From contig NZ_PYJQ01000005.1 of the NCBI RefSeq assembly GCF_003024605.1, positions 372,001 to 436,000 on the forward strand: 64,000 nt of DNA. Reading direction: 5' to 3'. The position numbers were made by a program, and so were the translations under genes. Positions 49,327-58,086 of the stretch are shown in pieces; positions within the stretch are counted from its first letter, which is position 1; every line of letters begins with the position of its first letter. The notes under the pieces are model-generated. The model saw only the letters and a list, made by a program, of their open reading frames with translations. It did not search any database and was not told the DNA's origin. The stretch comes from Rhizobium sp. JAB6. GTDB lineage: Bacteria > Pseudomonadota > Alphaproteobacteria > Rhizobiales > Rhizobiaceae.

Positions 49327-50090
49327 TGGCGTCTGACATGAACAGCCGGAAGTCGCCCGCCGACTTCCGGCACGATGCCCTTCAGGGAACCTCGTCCACA
49401 AACAGCGTCTGTCTCGAACGGGCGCGCGCGGGCGACCCGGGGAACCTGTGGGTGACCGCCGAGCGCCAGACGGGTGGACGCGGCCGCCGCGGCCGTCCCT
49501 GGGTGTCGGAAGCCGGCAATCTCTACGCATCTCTCCTTCTGATCGATCCCGCTCCCATGGACCGCCTCGGTTCTCTGCCGCTTGCGGTCGCGGTTGCCGT
49601 GCATCGGACGGTGCGCGGGGTGCTGCCGCTGGCGGCCGAGCCGGTCGAGATCAAATGGCCGAACGATATCCTGATCGGGCGCAAGAAGACCTGCGGCATC
49701 CTGATCGAAGGCGAGGCCCTGCCGGACGGCCGTTATGCGCTCGTCATCGGCATCGGCATCAACATTGCCGTCATGCCTGACAATCCGATGTATCCCGTCA
49801 CTTGCTTGAGGCAGCAGGGTTCGATGGTATCGCCGGACGAGCTGTTTGCCCATCTTTATGCCGATATGTCCGAGGCGCTTGACGTCTGGAACCGGGGCAA
49901 GGGTGTTCGCGAGATCACCGCGCGGTGGCGGGAGTTCGCGTGCGGCGTCGGGGAAAAGATCACGGTAAACTTGCCGGATCGCTCGATTTTGGGCCATTTC
50001 TCGGGAATCGATGATAATGGCTTGTTGATGCTCGAGACCGAGGACGGCAGGATCATGCCGATTGCGGCGGGCGACGTTTTCTTTAGATAA
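49326..50090 (+). CDS. birA: Biotin--[acetyl-CoA-carboxylase] ligase, class I (no DNA-binding domain)
   Basis: A 254-aa biotin protein ligase. The catalytic domain begins near residue 20 (GTSSTNS) and has the biotinyl-5'-AMP loop GGRGRRGRPW and the active-site KWPNDI with KKTCGILIE. A small C-terminal SH3-like domain follows. The N-terminal winged helix of E. coli BirA is absent, so it is an enzyme only and not a biotin-operon repressor. It attaches biotin to carboxylase carrier domains. It overlaps the nuoN stop. Confidence 0.95.
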   Translation: MASDMNSRKSPADFRHDALQGTSSTNSVCLERARAGDPGNLWVTAERQTGGRGRRGRPWVSEAGNLYASLLLIDPAPMDRLGSLPLAVAVAVHRTVRGVLPLAAEPVEIKWPNDILIGRKKTCGILIEGEALPDGRYALVIGIGINIAVMPDNPMYPVTCLRQQGSMVSPDELFAHLYADMSEALDVWNRGKGVREITARWREFACGVGEKITVNLPDRSILGHFSGIDDNGLLMLETEDGRIMPIAAGDVFFR

Positions 50091-50104
50091 GTGTTGGGGA
50101 TCAG

Positions 50105-51778
50105 ATGGCGAAGCAAGACGAACTGGTGTTTCTGCCACTCGGCGGCGTCGGCGAAATCGGCATGAATCTCGCGCTCTACGGCTACGGCCCGGCGGAGCAG
50201 CGCCAATGGATCATGGTCGATTGCGGCGTCACCTTTCCGGGGCCGGATCTGCCCGGCGTCGATCTCGTCTTGCCGGATATTCGTTTTCTCGCCAAGGAGC
50301 GCAAGAACCTCAAGGGCATCATCATCACCCATGCCCATGAGGATCACTACGGCGCGCTCAACGATCTCTGGCCTGGGCTGAACGTCCCGATCTACGCCTC
50401 CGCCTTCACTGCGGGCCTTCTCGAAGCCAAGCGCGACTACGAGAAATCGATGGGCGAGATCCCGGTAACGCTGTTCAAGGCCGGTGACCGCATCAACGTC
50501 GGTCCGTTCGAGATCGAAGGCGTGGCCGTCAACCACTCGATCCCCGAGCCGATGTCGCTAATGATCCGCACGCCGCTTGGCAATGTCGTCCATACGGGCG
50601 ACTGGAAGATCGATCACGAGCCCTCGCTCGGTCCGCTGACCGACGAGACCCGTTTCCGCCAGCTCGGCGATGAGGGCGTGCTGGCGCTGATGTGCGATTC
50701 CACCAATGCCTTGCGCGACGGCGTCTCGCCCTCGGAAAAGGATGTGTCGGAAAGCCTGCGCAAGATCATCGAGGATGCCGAGGGCAGGGTGGCGATCACC
50801 ACTTTTTCGTCGAATGTCGGCCGCATCCGTACCATCGCCGAGGCTGCCGAAGCCGCCGGCCGCGAAGTGCTGCTGCTCGGCAGCTCGCTGAAGCGTGTCG
50901 TCGATGTCGCCCGCGACATCGGCCTCATGGAAGGCATCAAGCCCTTCATCGCGGAAGACGAATATGGCTATATCCCGCGCGACAAGGTCGTGGTGATCCT
51001 GACCGGCAGCCAGGGCGAGCCGCGCGCCGCGCTTGCCAAGCTCTCCCGGGACGAGATGCGCAACGTCGCGTTGGCATCAGGCGATATCGTCGTCTTTTCT
51101 TCGCGCGCGATTCCCGGCAACGAGAAGGCCATTCAGGATATCAAGAACGGCCTGATCGAGCAGGGCGTGCATGTGGTAACGGATGCCGAGGCGCTTGTGC
51201 ACGTCTCCGGCCACCCCCGGCGCAACGAACTGCAGAAGATGTATGAGTGGACGCGGCCGAAGGTCGTTATACCCGTTCATGGCGAGGCAACGCATCTGAC
51301 CGCGCACAAGGAACTGGCCGAACAGAGCGGTATCGCCACTGTGCCGCGCGTCCGTAACGGCGATGTCGTGCGCCTTGCGCCCGGTCCCGCAGAGGTCATC
51401 GGTGAAGCGCCGCACGGGCGCATCTTCAAGGACGGTATTCTGATCGGCGATTTCGACGAGATGGGCATCGGCGAGCGCAAGAAGCTTTCTTACGTCGGTC
51501 ATGTCGCCGTTAACGTCGTGCTCGATGCGCGCTACGACATCGTCGGCGATCCCGATGTCGTACCGATCGGTCTGCCGGCCTATGACGACGAGGGCGAGGA
51601 GATGGAGGACACGCTCTTCGACGCCATCGTCAGCGCCATCGAAAGCATTCCGCGCGCGCGCCGCAAGGATCTCGATATGCTGCAGGAGGCCGTGCGCCGA
51701 GCAGTACGCGCTGCCGCCAACCAGGGCTGGGGCAAGAAGCCGGTGGTGACCGTGTTCGTCACGCGCACCGGCGGCTGA
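50105..51778 (+). CDS. rnj: Ribonuclease J
   Basis: A 557-aa metallo-beta-lactamase/beta-CASP RNase. The zinc motif is H76-x-H78-x-D80-H81 (ITHAHEDHYGA), with further ligands in VNHSIPEP and VHTGDWKID. Beta-CASP motifs are present (SGHPRRNEL and PVHGEATHL). The C-terminal domain (about residues 460-557) matches the RNase J extension. It acts in 5'-3' exonucleolytic and endonucleolytic RNA maturation and decay, and in alphaproteobacteria it matures rRNA 5' ends. It lies 14 bp after birA. Confidence 0.95.
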   Translation: MAKQDELVFLPLGGVGEIGMNLALYGYGPAEQRQWIMVDCGVTFPGPDLPGVDLVLPDIRFLAKERKNLKGIIITHAHEDHYGALNDLWPGLNVPIYASAFTAGLLEAKRDYEKSMGEIPVTLFKAGDRINVGPFEIEGVAVNHSIPEPMSLMIRTPLGNVVHTGDWKIDHEPSLGPLTDETRFRQLGDEGVLALMCDSTNALRDGVSPSEKDVSESLRKIIEDAEGRVAITTFSSNVGRIRTIAEAAEAAGREVLLLGSSLKRVVDVARDIGLMEGIKPFIAEDEYGYIPRDKVVVILTGSQGEPRAALAKLSRDEMRNVALASGDIVVFSSRAIPGNEKAIQDIKNGLIEQGVHVVTDAEALVHVSGHPRRNELQKMYEWTRPKVVIPVHGEATHLTAHKELAEQSGIATVPRVRNGDVVRLAPGPAEVIGEAPHGRIFKDGILIGDFDEMGIGERKKLSYVGHVAVNVVLDARYDIVGDPDVVPIGLPAYDDEGEEMEDTLFDAIVSAIESIPRARRKDLDMLQEAVRRAVRAAANQGWGKKPVVTVFVTRTGG

Positions 51779-51808
51779 GTTCAACGGCCGATCGGGGAGG
51801 AGAATGTC

Positions 51809-52213
51809 GTGCTGGGACGTATCAACCATATCGCGATAGCCGTGCCGGATATCGCCGCGGCTTCCAAGGCCTATCGGGAAACGCTCGGGGCTGCCGTCTC
51901 ACAGCCGCAGGCACTGCCGGAGCACGGCGTTACCGTCGTTTTCGTCGAGCTGCCGAATAGCAAGGTCGAACTTCTGGAGCCGCTGGGCGAAGCCTCCCCC
52001 ATCGCAGCCTTCCTGACCAGGAACTCGGATGGCGGCATGCACCACATTTGTTATGAGGTCGCCGACATCCTCGCGGCTCGCGATCAACTTGTCGCGTCGG
52101 GGGCACGCGTGCTCGGCAATGGCGAGCCGAAAATCGGCGCGCATGGCAAGCCGGTGCTGTTCCTTCACCCGAAGGATTTCTTCGGAACGCTCATCGAGCT
52201 TGAACAAGTGTGA
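51809..52213 (+). CDS. mce: Methylmalonyl-CoA epimerase
   Basis: A 134-aa vicinal-oxygen-chelate fold protein. It starts MLGRINHIAIAVPDI and contains FVELPNSKVELLEPLG, GMHHICYEV and LIELEQV at its end, supplying the His/Glu metal ligands of the family. It interconverts (S)- and (R)-methylmalonyl-CoA in propionyl-CoA breakdown. The start is GTG at 51809 with GGGAGGAG upstream; the nearby ATG at 51804 is out of frame. Confidence 0.95.
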   Translation: MLGRINHIAIAVPDIAAASKAYRETLGAAVSQPQALPEHGVTVVFVELPNSKVELLEPLGEASPIAAFLTRNSDGGMHHICYEVADILAARDQLVASGARVLGNGEPKIGAHGKPVLFLHPKDFFGTLIELEQV

Positions 52214-52312
52214 CATTAAAGCGCTGACGGGCGCTTTGAAAGATGAGCGCTTTGCTCCTATAAGCGACGTGGAAGAGGAAGAGACGAGCAGGCTTGTCTC
52301 GAAGGGAGCATA

Positions 52313-52588
52313 ATGGCACAGCAGATCATCGCCAGTTTCGCCGTCTATTTCGTCATCTGGTGGATTACGCTTTTTGCTGTCCTGCCGTTCGGTCTGCGCA
52401 CGCAAGGCGAAGACGAGCATGTGATTTTAGGTACGGTCGAAAGTGCGCCGACGAAATTCCGGGCCTGGCGAGTGGTCCTCGTCACGACGCTGGTGTCGGC
52501 TCTCCTGTACGGCGCCTGGTATGTTGCATCGCATTATTTCGGACTGAACATAGATTCCATTCCAAGGTTCGTTCCGAATTACAATTGA
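52313..52588 (+). CDS. DUF1467 family membrane protein
   Basis: A 91-aa protein with two membrane helices (about residues 6-27 and 55-77) separated by a polar loop including RTQGEDEHVILGTVESAPT. This matches the small DUF1467 family, common in alphaproteobacteria and frequently found near mce, proS and lolC genes. Function unknown. The ATG follows a GGGAGC ribosome-binding site, 100 bp downstream of mce; it may be the last gene of the extended nuo operon. Confidence 0.88.
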   Translation: MAQQIIASFAVYFVIWWITLFAVLPFGLRTQGEDEHVILGTVESAPTKFRAWRVVLVTTLVSALLYGAWYVASHYFGLNIDSIPRFVPNYN

Positions 52589-52782
52589 TTGATGGAAAGG
52601 GCGGACGGAACCGCGGCAGGCTTTTTCCGGACCGCCTGCGCCCCGCAATCGCCATCAAATCGTCACACGGCTGTCATGTGCATGGCGCATCAAATACCTG
52701 ACGACGCTTGATCTGCTTCGGCCGAAAGGCTGAAGGACGCGCTCTCGCAAGCGGGCGGAGACAGTAGATCGAGCTGAGAAGC

Positions 52783-52815
52783 AAAAAAAAACAAGGCTAT
52801 AAGCCTTGTTTTAAA
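52783..52815 (-). terminator. Rho-independent terminator, best read on the minus strand
   Basis: An 11-bp stem (52788-52798 with 52802-52812) closes an ATA loop. On the minus strand the stem runs directly into a T9 tract (52783-52791 are all A on the plus strand); on the plus strand only TTTT follows. It could end DUF1467-operon transcripts bidirectionally, but it is a textbook terminator only for a minus-strand transcript. Confidence 0.7.
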
Positions 52816-52927
52816 GTATCGCGTGATCCTTATCCGTTACCGGGGCAGCGAACGAGCGCGCCTAAGATCTGATCCTCCCAAGACTTGACCGCGAAACGGC
52901 AAGAATTTAGCCTTCCTGCCTCTTTTG

Positions 52928-52945
52928 TGAGCTAAAATTAGCTCA
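52928..52945. promoter_or_regulatory. 18-bp perfect palindrome, candidate operator
   Basis: TGAGCTAA-AA-TTAGCTCA is a perfect inverted repeat, followed by a third half-site TGAGCT at 52951-52956. It lies 277 bp upstream of proS in an AT-rich stretch. This looks like a protein-binding site; the regulator is unknown. Confidence 0.4.
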
Positions 52946-53221
52946 AACATTGAGCTTTGTCATCCTTTTTTTTGCTTTTTTGCTACAGTCGCGCAGAATT
53001 TTTCTGTTGACGGATTTTCGCCGTAAATCCTTATAAATGTGCGTTTTTTCGAAACAGCCGAAATAGGCGCTTTCCTCTGGATTTCCGGGCTTTTGCCAAA
53101 ATCTTCTGTTGAAGAATGCGGGTTTCCTTCCTTCGCCGAAGCAGTTATGAACTGCCTCCAGTACACAATTTGCTAACGATTCCGCCACGCGCGGAACGTC
53201 AAACTATCTGGAACAAGCGTC

Positions 53222-54544
53222 ATGCGTCTGTCTCGTTACTTCATGCCCATTCTGAAGGAAAATCCCAAAGAGGCTGAAATCGTTTCCCATCGGCTCATGC
53301 TGCGCACCGGCATGATCCGGCAGCAGTCGCAGGGTATCTATTCCTGGCTGCCGCTGGGCAAGCGCGTGCTCGATAAGGTCAATGCGATCATCCGCGAAGA
53401 ACAGAACCGGTCCGGCGCCATCGAGCTGTCGATGCCGACGTTGCAGTCGGCCGAGCTTTGGCAGGAAAGCGGCCGTTATGACGCTTACGGCAAGGAGATG
53501 CTGCGCATCAGGGACCGGCAGGATCGACCGATGCTCTACGGCCCGACCAATGAGGAGATGATCACCGACATCTTCCGGTCCTCCATCAAGTCCTACAAGG
53601 ATCTGCCGCTGAACCTCTATCATATCCAGCTGAAGTTCCGCGACGAAATCCGTCCGCGCTTCGGCACGATGCGCTCGCGCGAATTCATGATGAAGGATGC
53701 CTATTCCTTTGATCTGACGCAGGAGGGTGCCGTTCATTCTTACAACAAGATGTTCGCCGCCTATCTGCGCACCTTCAGTCGCCTTGGCCTGCGGGCCATT
53801 CCGATGCGTGCGGATACCGGTCCCATTGGCGGCAATCTCAGCCATGAATTCATCATTCTCGCCGACACCGGCGAGTCCGAAGTTTTTTGCCATAAAGATT
53901 TCGTCAATTTCGACATTCCGGGCGAAGACACCAATTTCGAGGATGTTGCCGGCCTGAAGAGCATTTTCGATAAATGGACTTCGGTCTATGCCGCTACCTC
54001 CGAAATGCATGATGAAGCCGCCTTCAACGCCATTCCGGAAGGCGATCGCCTGTCTGCGCGCGGCATCGAGGTCGGCCACATCTTCTATTTCGGCACGAAA
54101 TATTCCGAGCCGATGGGTGCGAAGGTCCAGGGCCCGGACGGCAAGGAACATGCTGTCCACATGGGATCTTACGGTATCGGCCCGACACGCCTTGTTCCCG
54201 CCATCATCGAAGCATCGCATGACGAGAACGGAATCATCTGGCCGGCTTCGGTCGCGCCGTTCGATGTCGTGGTGATCAACATGAAGGCTGGCGATCAGGC
54301 TTGCGATGAAGCTTGCGAAACGGTCTACGCCGCTCTGTCGAGGGCCGGTAAGGACGTGCTGTACGACGATCGCGACGAGCGCGCCGGAACGAAGTTCGCG
54401 ACCGCCGATCTGATCGGCGTGCCCGTGCAGATCATCGTCGGCCCGCGTTCGATCGCGAGCGGCGAAGTGGAAGTGAAGGACCGCAAGACCGGCGCTCGCG
54501 AAACGATGACGGTCGAAGCAGCGATCAATCGGCTGGCAGGCTGA
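53222..54544 (+). CDS. proS: Prolyl-tRNA synthetase
   Basis: A 440-aa class II aminoacyl-tRNA synthetase. Motif 2 is [27 protein letters not shown], motif 3 is [16 protein letters not shown], and the C-terminal anticodon-binding domain (about residues 345-440) contains [19 protein letters not shown]. It lacks the editing insertion of the 570-aa E. coli enzyme, as usual in alphaproteobacteria. It charges tRNA-Pro. Start ATG at 53222. Confidence 0.97.
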   Translation: MRLSRYFMPILKENPKEAEIVSHRLMLRTGMIRQQSQGIYSWLPLGKRVLDKVNAIIREEQNRSGAIELSMPTLQSAELWQESGRYDAYGKEMLRIRDRQDRPMLYGPTNEEMITDIFRSSIKSYKDLPLNLYHIQLKFRDEIRPRFGTMRSREFMMKDAYSFDLTQEGAVHSYNKMFAAYLRTFSRLGLRAIPMRADTGPIGGNLSHEFIILADTGESEVFCHKDFVNFDIPGEDTNFEDVAGLKSIFDKWTSVYAATSEMHDEAAFNAIPEGDRLSARGIEVGHIFYFGTKYSEPMGAKVQGPDGKEHAVHMGSYGIGPTRLVPAIIEASHDENGIIWPASVAPFDVVVINMKAGDQACDEACETVYAALSRAGKDVLYDDRDERAGTKFATADLIGVPVQIIVGPRSIASGEVEVKDRKTGARETMTVEAAINRLAG

Positions 54545-54570
54545 TTGACGACACAAAGGATGAAAGGCGT

Positions 54571-55881
54571 ATGGCGGTGAGCGCGGCAGTGGAACAGCAG
54601 GAAAATTCGTTCAAGGCCGGTCCATCGTCTCGCCCGTTCTCCGGTTTCGAACGGCTTGTCGCCTGGCGCTATCTGCGTTCCAGGCGAAAGGAGGCTTCGA
54701 TTTCGGTGATTGCCGGCTTCTCGCTGGTGGGCATCATGCTCGGGGTCGCCGCACTCATCATCGTCATGGCCGTCATGAACGGTTTCCGTGCCGAGCTCTT
54801 CAAGCAGATTCTCGGCTTCAACGGCCATGTCGTTGTTCAGCCGATCGATTCGCCGCTGAACGATTATGCCGATCTGGCAAAGAAGTTTTCCGCCGTTCCC
54901 GGCGTCACCATGGCCCTGCCGCTCGTCGAGGGCGAAACGCTGGCTTCCGGCCGCGGCGGTTCCGGCACCGGAGCGCTGGTGCGCGGCATCCGCTCGGAAG
55001 ATCTGACCAAGCTCAAATCGGTGTCGGATCACATCGTTTCCGGCGATATGGTCGGTTTCGCCTCCGGGCAGGGCGTTCTGGTCGGCAGCCGGCTGGCGCG
55101 ACAATTGGGTCTGACGGTCGGCGACCAAATTACGCTTACGGCGCCGGATGGCGATGTGACGCCCTTTGGCGTCAACCCACGCGTCAAGGCATACACGATC
55201 TCCGGCATCTTCGAAGTCGGCATGTCGGAATATGATTCCTCCGTCGTTTTCATGCCGCTGGAGGAGGCGCAGGTCTTCTTCAATGCCGAGGGCATCGTCG
55301 AGAAGATCGAGCTCTTCATCACCAATCCGGATGACGTCGATCAGCTGCGGCCGAAGATCGAAGAGGCGGCTGGGCGGCAGATCTTCCTGACGGATTGGCG
55401 GCAGGTCAACGCCACCTTCTTCTCGGCGTTGCAGGTCGAGCGCAATACGATGTTCATGATCTTGACGCTGATCGTCCTCGTCGCCGCGCTGAATATCATT
55501 TCCGGCCTGATCATGCTGGTAAAGGACAAAGGCAGCGATATCGCCATCCTGCGCACCATGGGCGCGACATCGGGCGCGATCATGCGCATCTTCTTCATGA
55601 CGGGTGCGGCCATCGGCGTCGTCGGAACATTCGCCGGCGTCGTACTCGGCGTTCTGGTCTGCCTCAATATCGAATCCATCCGCCAGTTCTTCTCCTGGAT
55701 TTCCGGCACCGTGATCTTCAATCCGGAGGTCTATTTCCTCAGCAAATTGCCGGCCCAGATGAATCTCGGCGAAACCGTCTCCGTCATCGTGATGGCGCTG
55801 ACCCTGTCCTTCCTTGCCACTATATTTCCGGCCTGGCGTGCCTCGCGGCTCGATCCGGTGCAAGCGCTGCGCTACGAATAA
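54571..55881 (+). CDS. lolC: Lipoprotein-releasing ABC transporter permease (LolC/LolE family)
   Basis: 436 aa. An N-terminal membrane helix (about residues 45-72, [28 protein letters not shown]) is followed by a large periplasmic domain and three C-terminal helices (about 290-420) of the FtsX/MacB type, ending [18 protein letters not shown] ([14 protein letters not shown]). Only one permease gene is present, so the complex is probably homodimeric. It extracts lipoproteins from the inner membrane for LolA. It lies 26 bp after proS and 14 bp before lolD. Confidence 0.92.
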   Translation: MAVSAAVEQQENSFKAGPSSRPFSGFERLVAWRYLRSRRKEASISVIAGFSLVGIMLGVAALIIVMAVMNGFRAELFKQILGFNGHVVVQPIDSPLNDYADLAKKFSAVPGVTMALPLVEGETLASGRGGSGTGALVRGIRSEDLTKLKSVSDHIVSGDMVGFASGQGVLVGSRLARQLGLTVGDQITLTAPDGDVTPFGVNPRVKAYTISGIFEVGMSEYDSSVVFMPLEEAQVFFNAEGIVEKIELFITNPDDVDQLRPKIEEAAGRQIFLTDWRQVNATFFSALQVERNTMFMILTLIVLVAALNIISGLIMLVKDKGSDIAILRTMGATSGAIMRIFFMTGAAIGVVGTFAGVVLGVLVCLNIESIRQFFSWISGTVIFNPEVYFLSKLPAQMNLGETVSVIVMALTLSFLATIFPAWRASRLDPVQALRYE

Positions 55882-55895
55882 GGATATTCCATTTG

Positions 55896-56579
55896 ATGAA
55901 ACGCAACGTCGTTCTCCAGCTCTCTGGCGTGGAGCGTCATTACGGGCAGGGCGAGACGCGGCTGTCGATCTTGAACGGGGCGGATTTTACCCTGCACAGC
56001 GGCGAGATCGTCGCCCTCGTCGCGCCGTCAGGGACCGGCAAGTCGACGCTTCTGCATGTGGCCGGGCTGCTGGAGCATCCGGATGGCGGCGAGGTGCTCG
56101 TCAACGGTCAGGCCTGCGAAGGCTTATCCGACGACGGACGTACGGCCGTGCGCCGCAGCGAAATCGGCTTCGTCTATCAGTTTCATCACCTGCTTCCTGA
56201 ATTCTCGGCGCTTGAGAATATTATGATGCCGCAGCTCATTTCCGGGCTCTCGCGTAAAGATGCGAGCGAGCGAGCGTCTCAGCTTCTCGACTACATGCGC
56301 ATCGGCCATCGCGCCGATCATCGCCCCGCCGAGCTTTCCGGCGGCGAGCAACAGCGTGTCGCGATCGCTCGTGCCGTCGCCAATGCTCCGCTGGTGCTGT
56401 TGGCGGATGAGCCCACCGGCAACCTCGATCCGGCGACCGCGCACTACGTCTTCGATGCACTGGAGGCTCTGGTGCGTCAGTCGGGTCTTGCGGCATTGAT
56501 TGCCACCCACAATCACGAGCTCGCAGCCCGCATGGATCGCCGTGTCACGCTGAGTGAAGGCAAGGTGGTCGAGGTTTGA
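55896..56579 (+). CDS. lolD: Lipoprotein-releasing system ATP-binding protein
   Basis: 227 aa counted from the ATG at 55896; the open frame extends upstream but overlaps the permease gene. Walker A is [10 protein letters not shown]-loop [17 protein letters not shown], signature LSGGEQQR and Walker [14 protein letters not shown]. The fit to the LolD/MacB-type ATPases is close. It powers the neighbouring LolC/E permease. It ends 9 bp from a convergent gene. Confidence 0.95.
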   Translation: MKRNVVLQLSGVERHYGQGETRLSILNGADFTLHSGEIVALVAPSGTGKSTLLHVAGLLEHPDGGEVLVNGQACEGLSDDGRTAVRRSEIGFVYQFHHLLPEFSALENIMMPQLISGLSRKDASERASQLLDYMRIGHRADHRPAELSGGEQQRVAIARAVANAPLVLLADEPTGNLDPATAHYVFDALEALVRQSGLAALIATHNHELAARMDRRVTLSEGKVVEV

Positions 56580-56588
56580 TCGCTTCCG

Positions 56589-57056
56589 TCACGGAACGAT
56601 CAGGCCACCGCGATAATCCAGTTCATAAGCCTTACGCTCTTTCACCATGATAGCCTCATGGCCGGTGAAGTGGTCGCACGACCCGGTGCTGCGGTCGATA
56701 TAGCGGCCGTAGACATGTTCGAATTCGAAGCCGCCGAGAAAGCGTTTTTCGTCAAGGTAGAGGCGCAGAAGCGCCGCCTTGATGACCATGCCTGCGCGCG
56801 TTCCGTCGATCAGATCGGGTTCGATGATATGGCCGAAATAATTCATGGCCCATACCGGCTGACCGTCATACCAGACGAGTTCCTGGCCCGCGAAATCCGT
56901 GCCGCCGAAATAGCTGTCGAGATAGCGCCAGCGGCCGCTCGCATAACCGATGTCATGCGAGCCGCTTCGGCAGGACGGCAGCCTTTCACCGTCGCCGACA
57001 TAGGTCTCGGCTTTGGCGACGACAATGAAACCGTTCAGCTCGGCAAGGTCAGGCAT
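56589..57056 (-). CDS. DUF5680-like protein
   Basis: 155 aa counted from the ATG at 57056, which has GAGAGG five bases upstream; the longer frame to 57173 adds a segment unlike the family. The core has SCRSGSHDIGYASGRWRYLDSYFGGTDFAGQELVWYDGQPVWAMNYFG, split here by the rule-limited quotation into the landmarks GSHD, DSYFGG and WAMNYFG. These are hallmarks of DUF5680 domains, sometimes found attached to XRE regulators. No helix-turn-helix is present. Function unknown. Convergent with lolD. Confidence 0.7.
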   Translation of the reverse strand: MPDLAELNGFIVVAKAETYVGDGERLPSCRSGSHDIGYASGRWRYLDSYFGGTDFAGQELVWYDGQPVWAMNYFGHIIEPDLIDGTRAGMVIKAALLRLYLDEKRFLGGFEFEHVYGRYIDRSTGSCDHFTGHEAIMVKERKAYELDYRGGLIVP

Positions 57057-57138
57057 GACCCTCTCCAATTTTGGTGAGGGGGCACGATGCCATCGCTCGC
57101 GGTTTTTGTAAAGAACAAAAAGAGAACAGAAGGCGTTG

Positions 57139-57732
57139 CTACTGGCCGTTTCCGCAGGCCTTCTGACCGACATCGTCCTGCCAGTCCTGGATGCTCACGG
57201 TCTTGGCATCGGTCTTCAGCGTCTTGCCATCCTTCGTCACCTTGCCGGTCAAAACGTTATAGTCGCAGCTGTGACTATTGTCTGGTTCAAGCGTATCGCG
57301 GGAATCGTAGGTGTAGCCGGCCACCACGAAGTTGTTGTTGCGATAGGCGAGCGTCAGTGTTTGGGTCCAGCGATCGCGGCCAATGGCGTCATTCTGCGAG
57401 ACGATCGCGATCGAGCCGTTCGGGAGCGTCGAGATCGACGGTTCCTGGCCGACGATGCCGCCGGGCTCGACGCTGCCCCATATTTTGTTCGGAGCGCTTG
57501 CGGCGAGCTTCAGCAAGGAGTGTTCGTCATCGCGCAGATAAATATAGACGCCGATCGGATTGTCGGCCTGATCATTCGGCGCGGGCGCCACTAGAAGCGC
57601 GAGATCCGGTTTGCCGTCCTTGTTCCAATCGCCGATCGCGGCGTCGATGATGCGGCCGGGCGCAATCGCATCTTCGGCGCGGGCGGTAGTTGTCAGCGAA
57701 AGAAGAATGAGAGCGCAGGCAAGTGATTTCAT
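57139..57732 (-). CDS. Secreted protein with Ca-binding-like DxNxDGxxD motif
   Basis: 197 aa from the ATG at 57732, which has GGGAG upstream. A signal peptide (MKSLACALILLSLTTTARA) is predicted to be cut before ED. The mature protein starts with GDWNKDGKPDLALL, an FG-GAP/VCBS-type calcium-binding loop, followed by a beta-rich domain and two cysteines (SCDY and KACG) that could pair. No enzyme motif is seen. It is the second of two minus-strand genes (82 bp upstream of the DUF5680-like gene) and divergent from the small peptide gene at 57884. Confidence 0.8.
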   Translation of the reverse strand: MKSLACALILLSLTTTARAEDAIAPGRIIDAAIGDWNKDGKPDLALLVAPAPNDQADNPIGVYIYLRDDEHSLLKLAASAPNKIWGSVEPGGIVGQEPSISTLPNGSIAIVSQNDAIGRDRWTQTLTLAYRNNNFVVAGYTYDSRDTLEPDNSHSCDYNVLTGKVTKDGKTLKTDAKTVSIQDWQDDVGQKACGNGQ

Positions 57733-57835
57733 CGTGATCTCCCTGTTTGCCTTTGCATAGCGCCGGGTTTTTTCGGTGTCCATCGAAGGGCTGAAAACCG
57801 TCGGATGAAATTTCTTGACGCCTCTATTGACTCCC

Positions 57836-57850
57836 GAACAAAAATGGAAC
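57836..57850 (+). promoter_or_regulatory. LexA (SOS) box
   Basis: GAACAAAAATGGAAC is an exact GAAC-N7-GAAC direct repeat, the consensus LexA site of Rhizobiaceae and other alphaproteobacteria. It sits 33-48 nt upstream of the ATG of a 28-codon membrane peptide and about 236 nt upstream of dnaE. A canonical -35/-10 pair could not be fixed around it (TTGACG at 57815 and TTGACT at 57827 are candidate -35 elements). Confidence 0.75.
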
Positions 57851-57883
57851 AAAAAAGAAACATAACGAGTAAGGAGCGCCTAA

Positions 57884-57970
57884 ATGACCGACATTATTCG
57901 AGACGTTGCAGCATTCACTTCCATCGTCATGTTCGTCGCCAGCTTTTCCCTCATCATGATGGCGATGTAA
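57884..57970 (+). CDS. 28-aa LexA-boxed membrane peptide (SidA-like candidate)
   Basis: A tiny gene with AAGGAG (57871-57876) seven bases before its ATG. Its product is 28 residues: a polar MTDIIRD start followed by a hydrophobic span through to the C-terminal MMAM. It is preceded by a consensus LexA box and followed, after 116 bp, by dnaE. This recalls Caulobacter SidA, a 29-residue SOS-induced inner-membrane inhibitor of division acting on FtsW. The similarity is in size, topology, control and position; sequence homology is not shown. Confidence 0.65.
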   Translation: MTDIIRDVAAFTSIVMFVASFSLIMMAM

Positions 57971-58086
57971 GTTTTGTCCCTGTTTGCACATGCTGTTCCC
58001 ATATTTGATGGGAGCAACTTCTGGACTTTACGGTCCGCAATGCCGAAAATGCCGCTGATTCATTCAGGCGTGCGGAAGGGTATGGA

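Larger units (their letters stand above)
52589..53221. promoter_or_regulatory. 633-bp AT-leaning intergenic region before proS
   Basis: Apart from the terminator at 52783-52815 and the palindrome at 52928-52945, I see no defendable gene here. A minus-strand 81-codon frame (52943-53188) is judged spurious. The proS promoter must lie here. The strand polarity of the terminator suggests a transcript from the minus strand, possibly a small RNA. Confidence 0.4.

Noticed and set aside
52943..53188. 81-codon minus-strand ORF before proS
   Set aside because: Lysine-rich, AT-biased, with no ribosome-binding site or recognisable domain; the minus-strand terminator nearby is better explained by a noncoding transcript or bidirectional termination.
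57997..58013. TCCCAT-ATTTG-ATGGGA hairpin between the 28-aa gene and dnaE
   Set aside because: Only a 6-bp stem with no T-run after it, so it is not called as a terminator.
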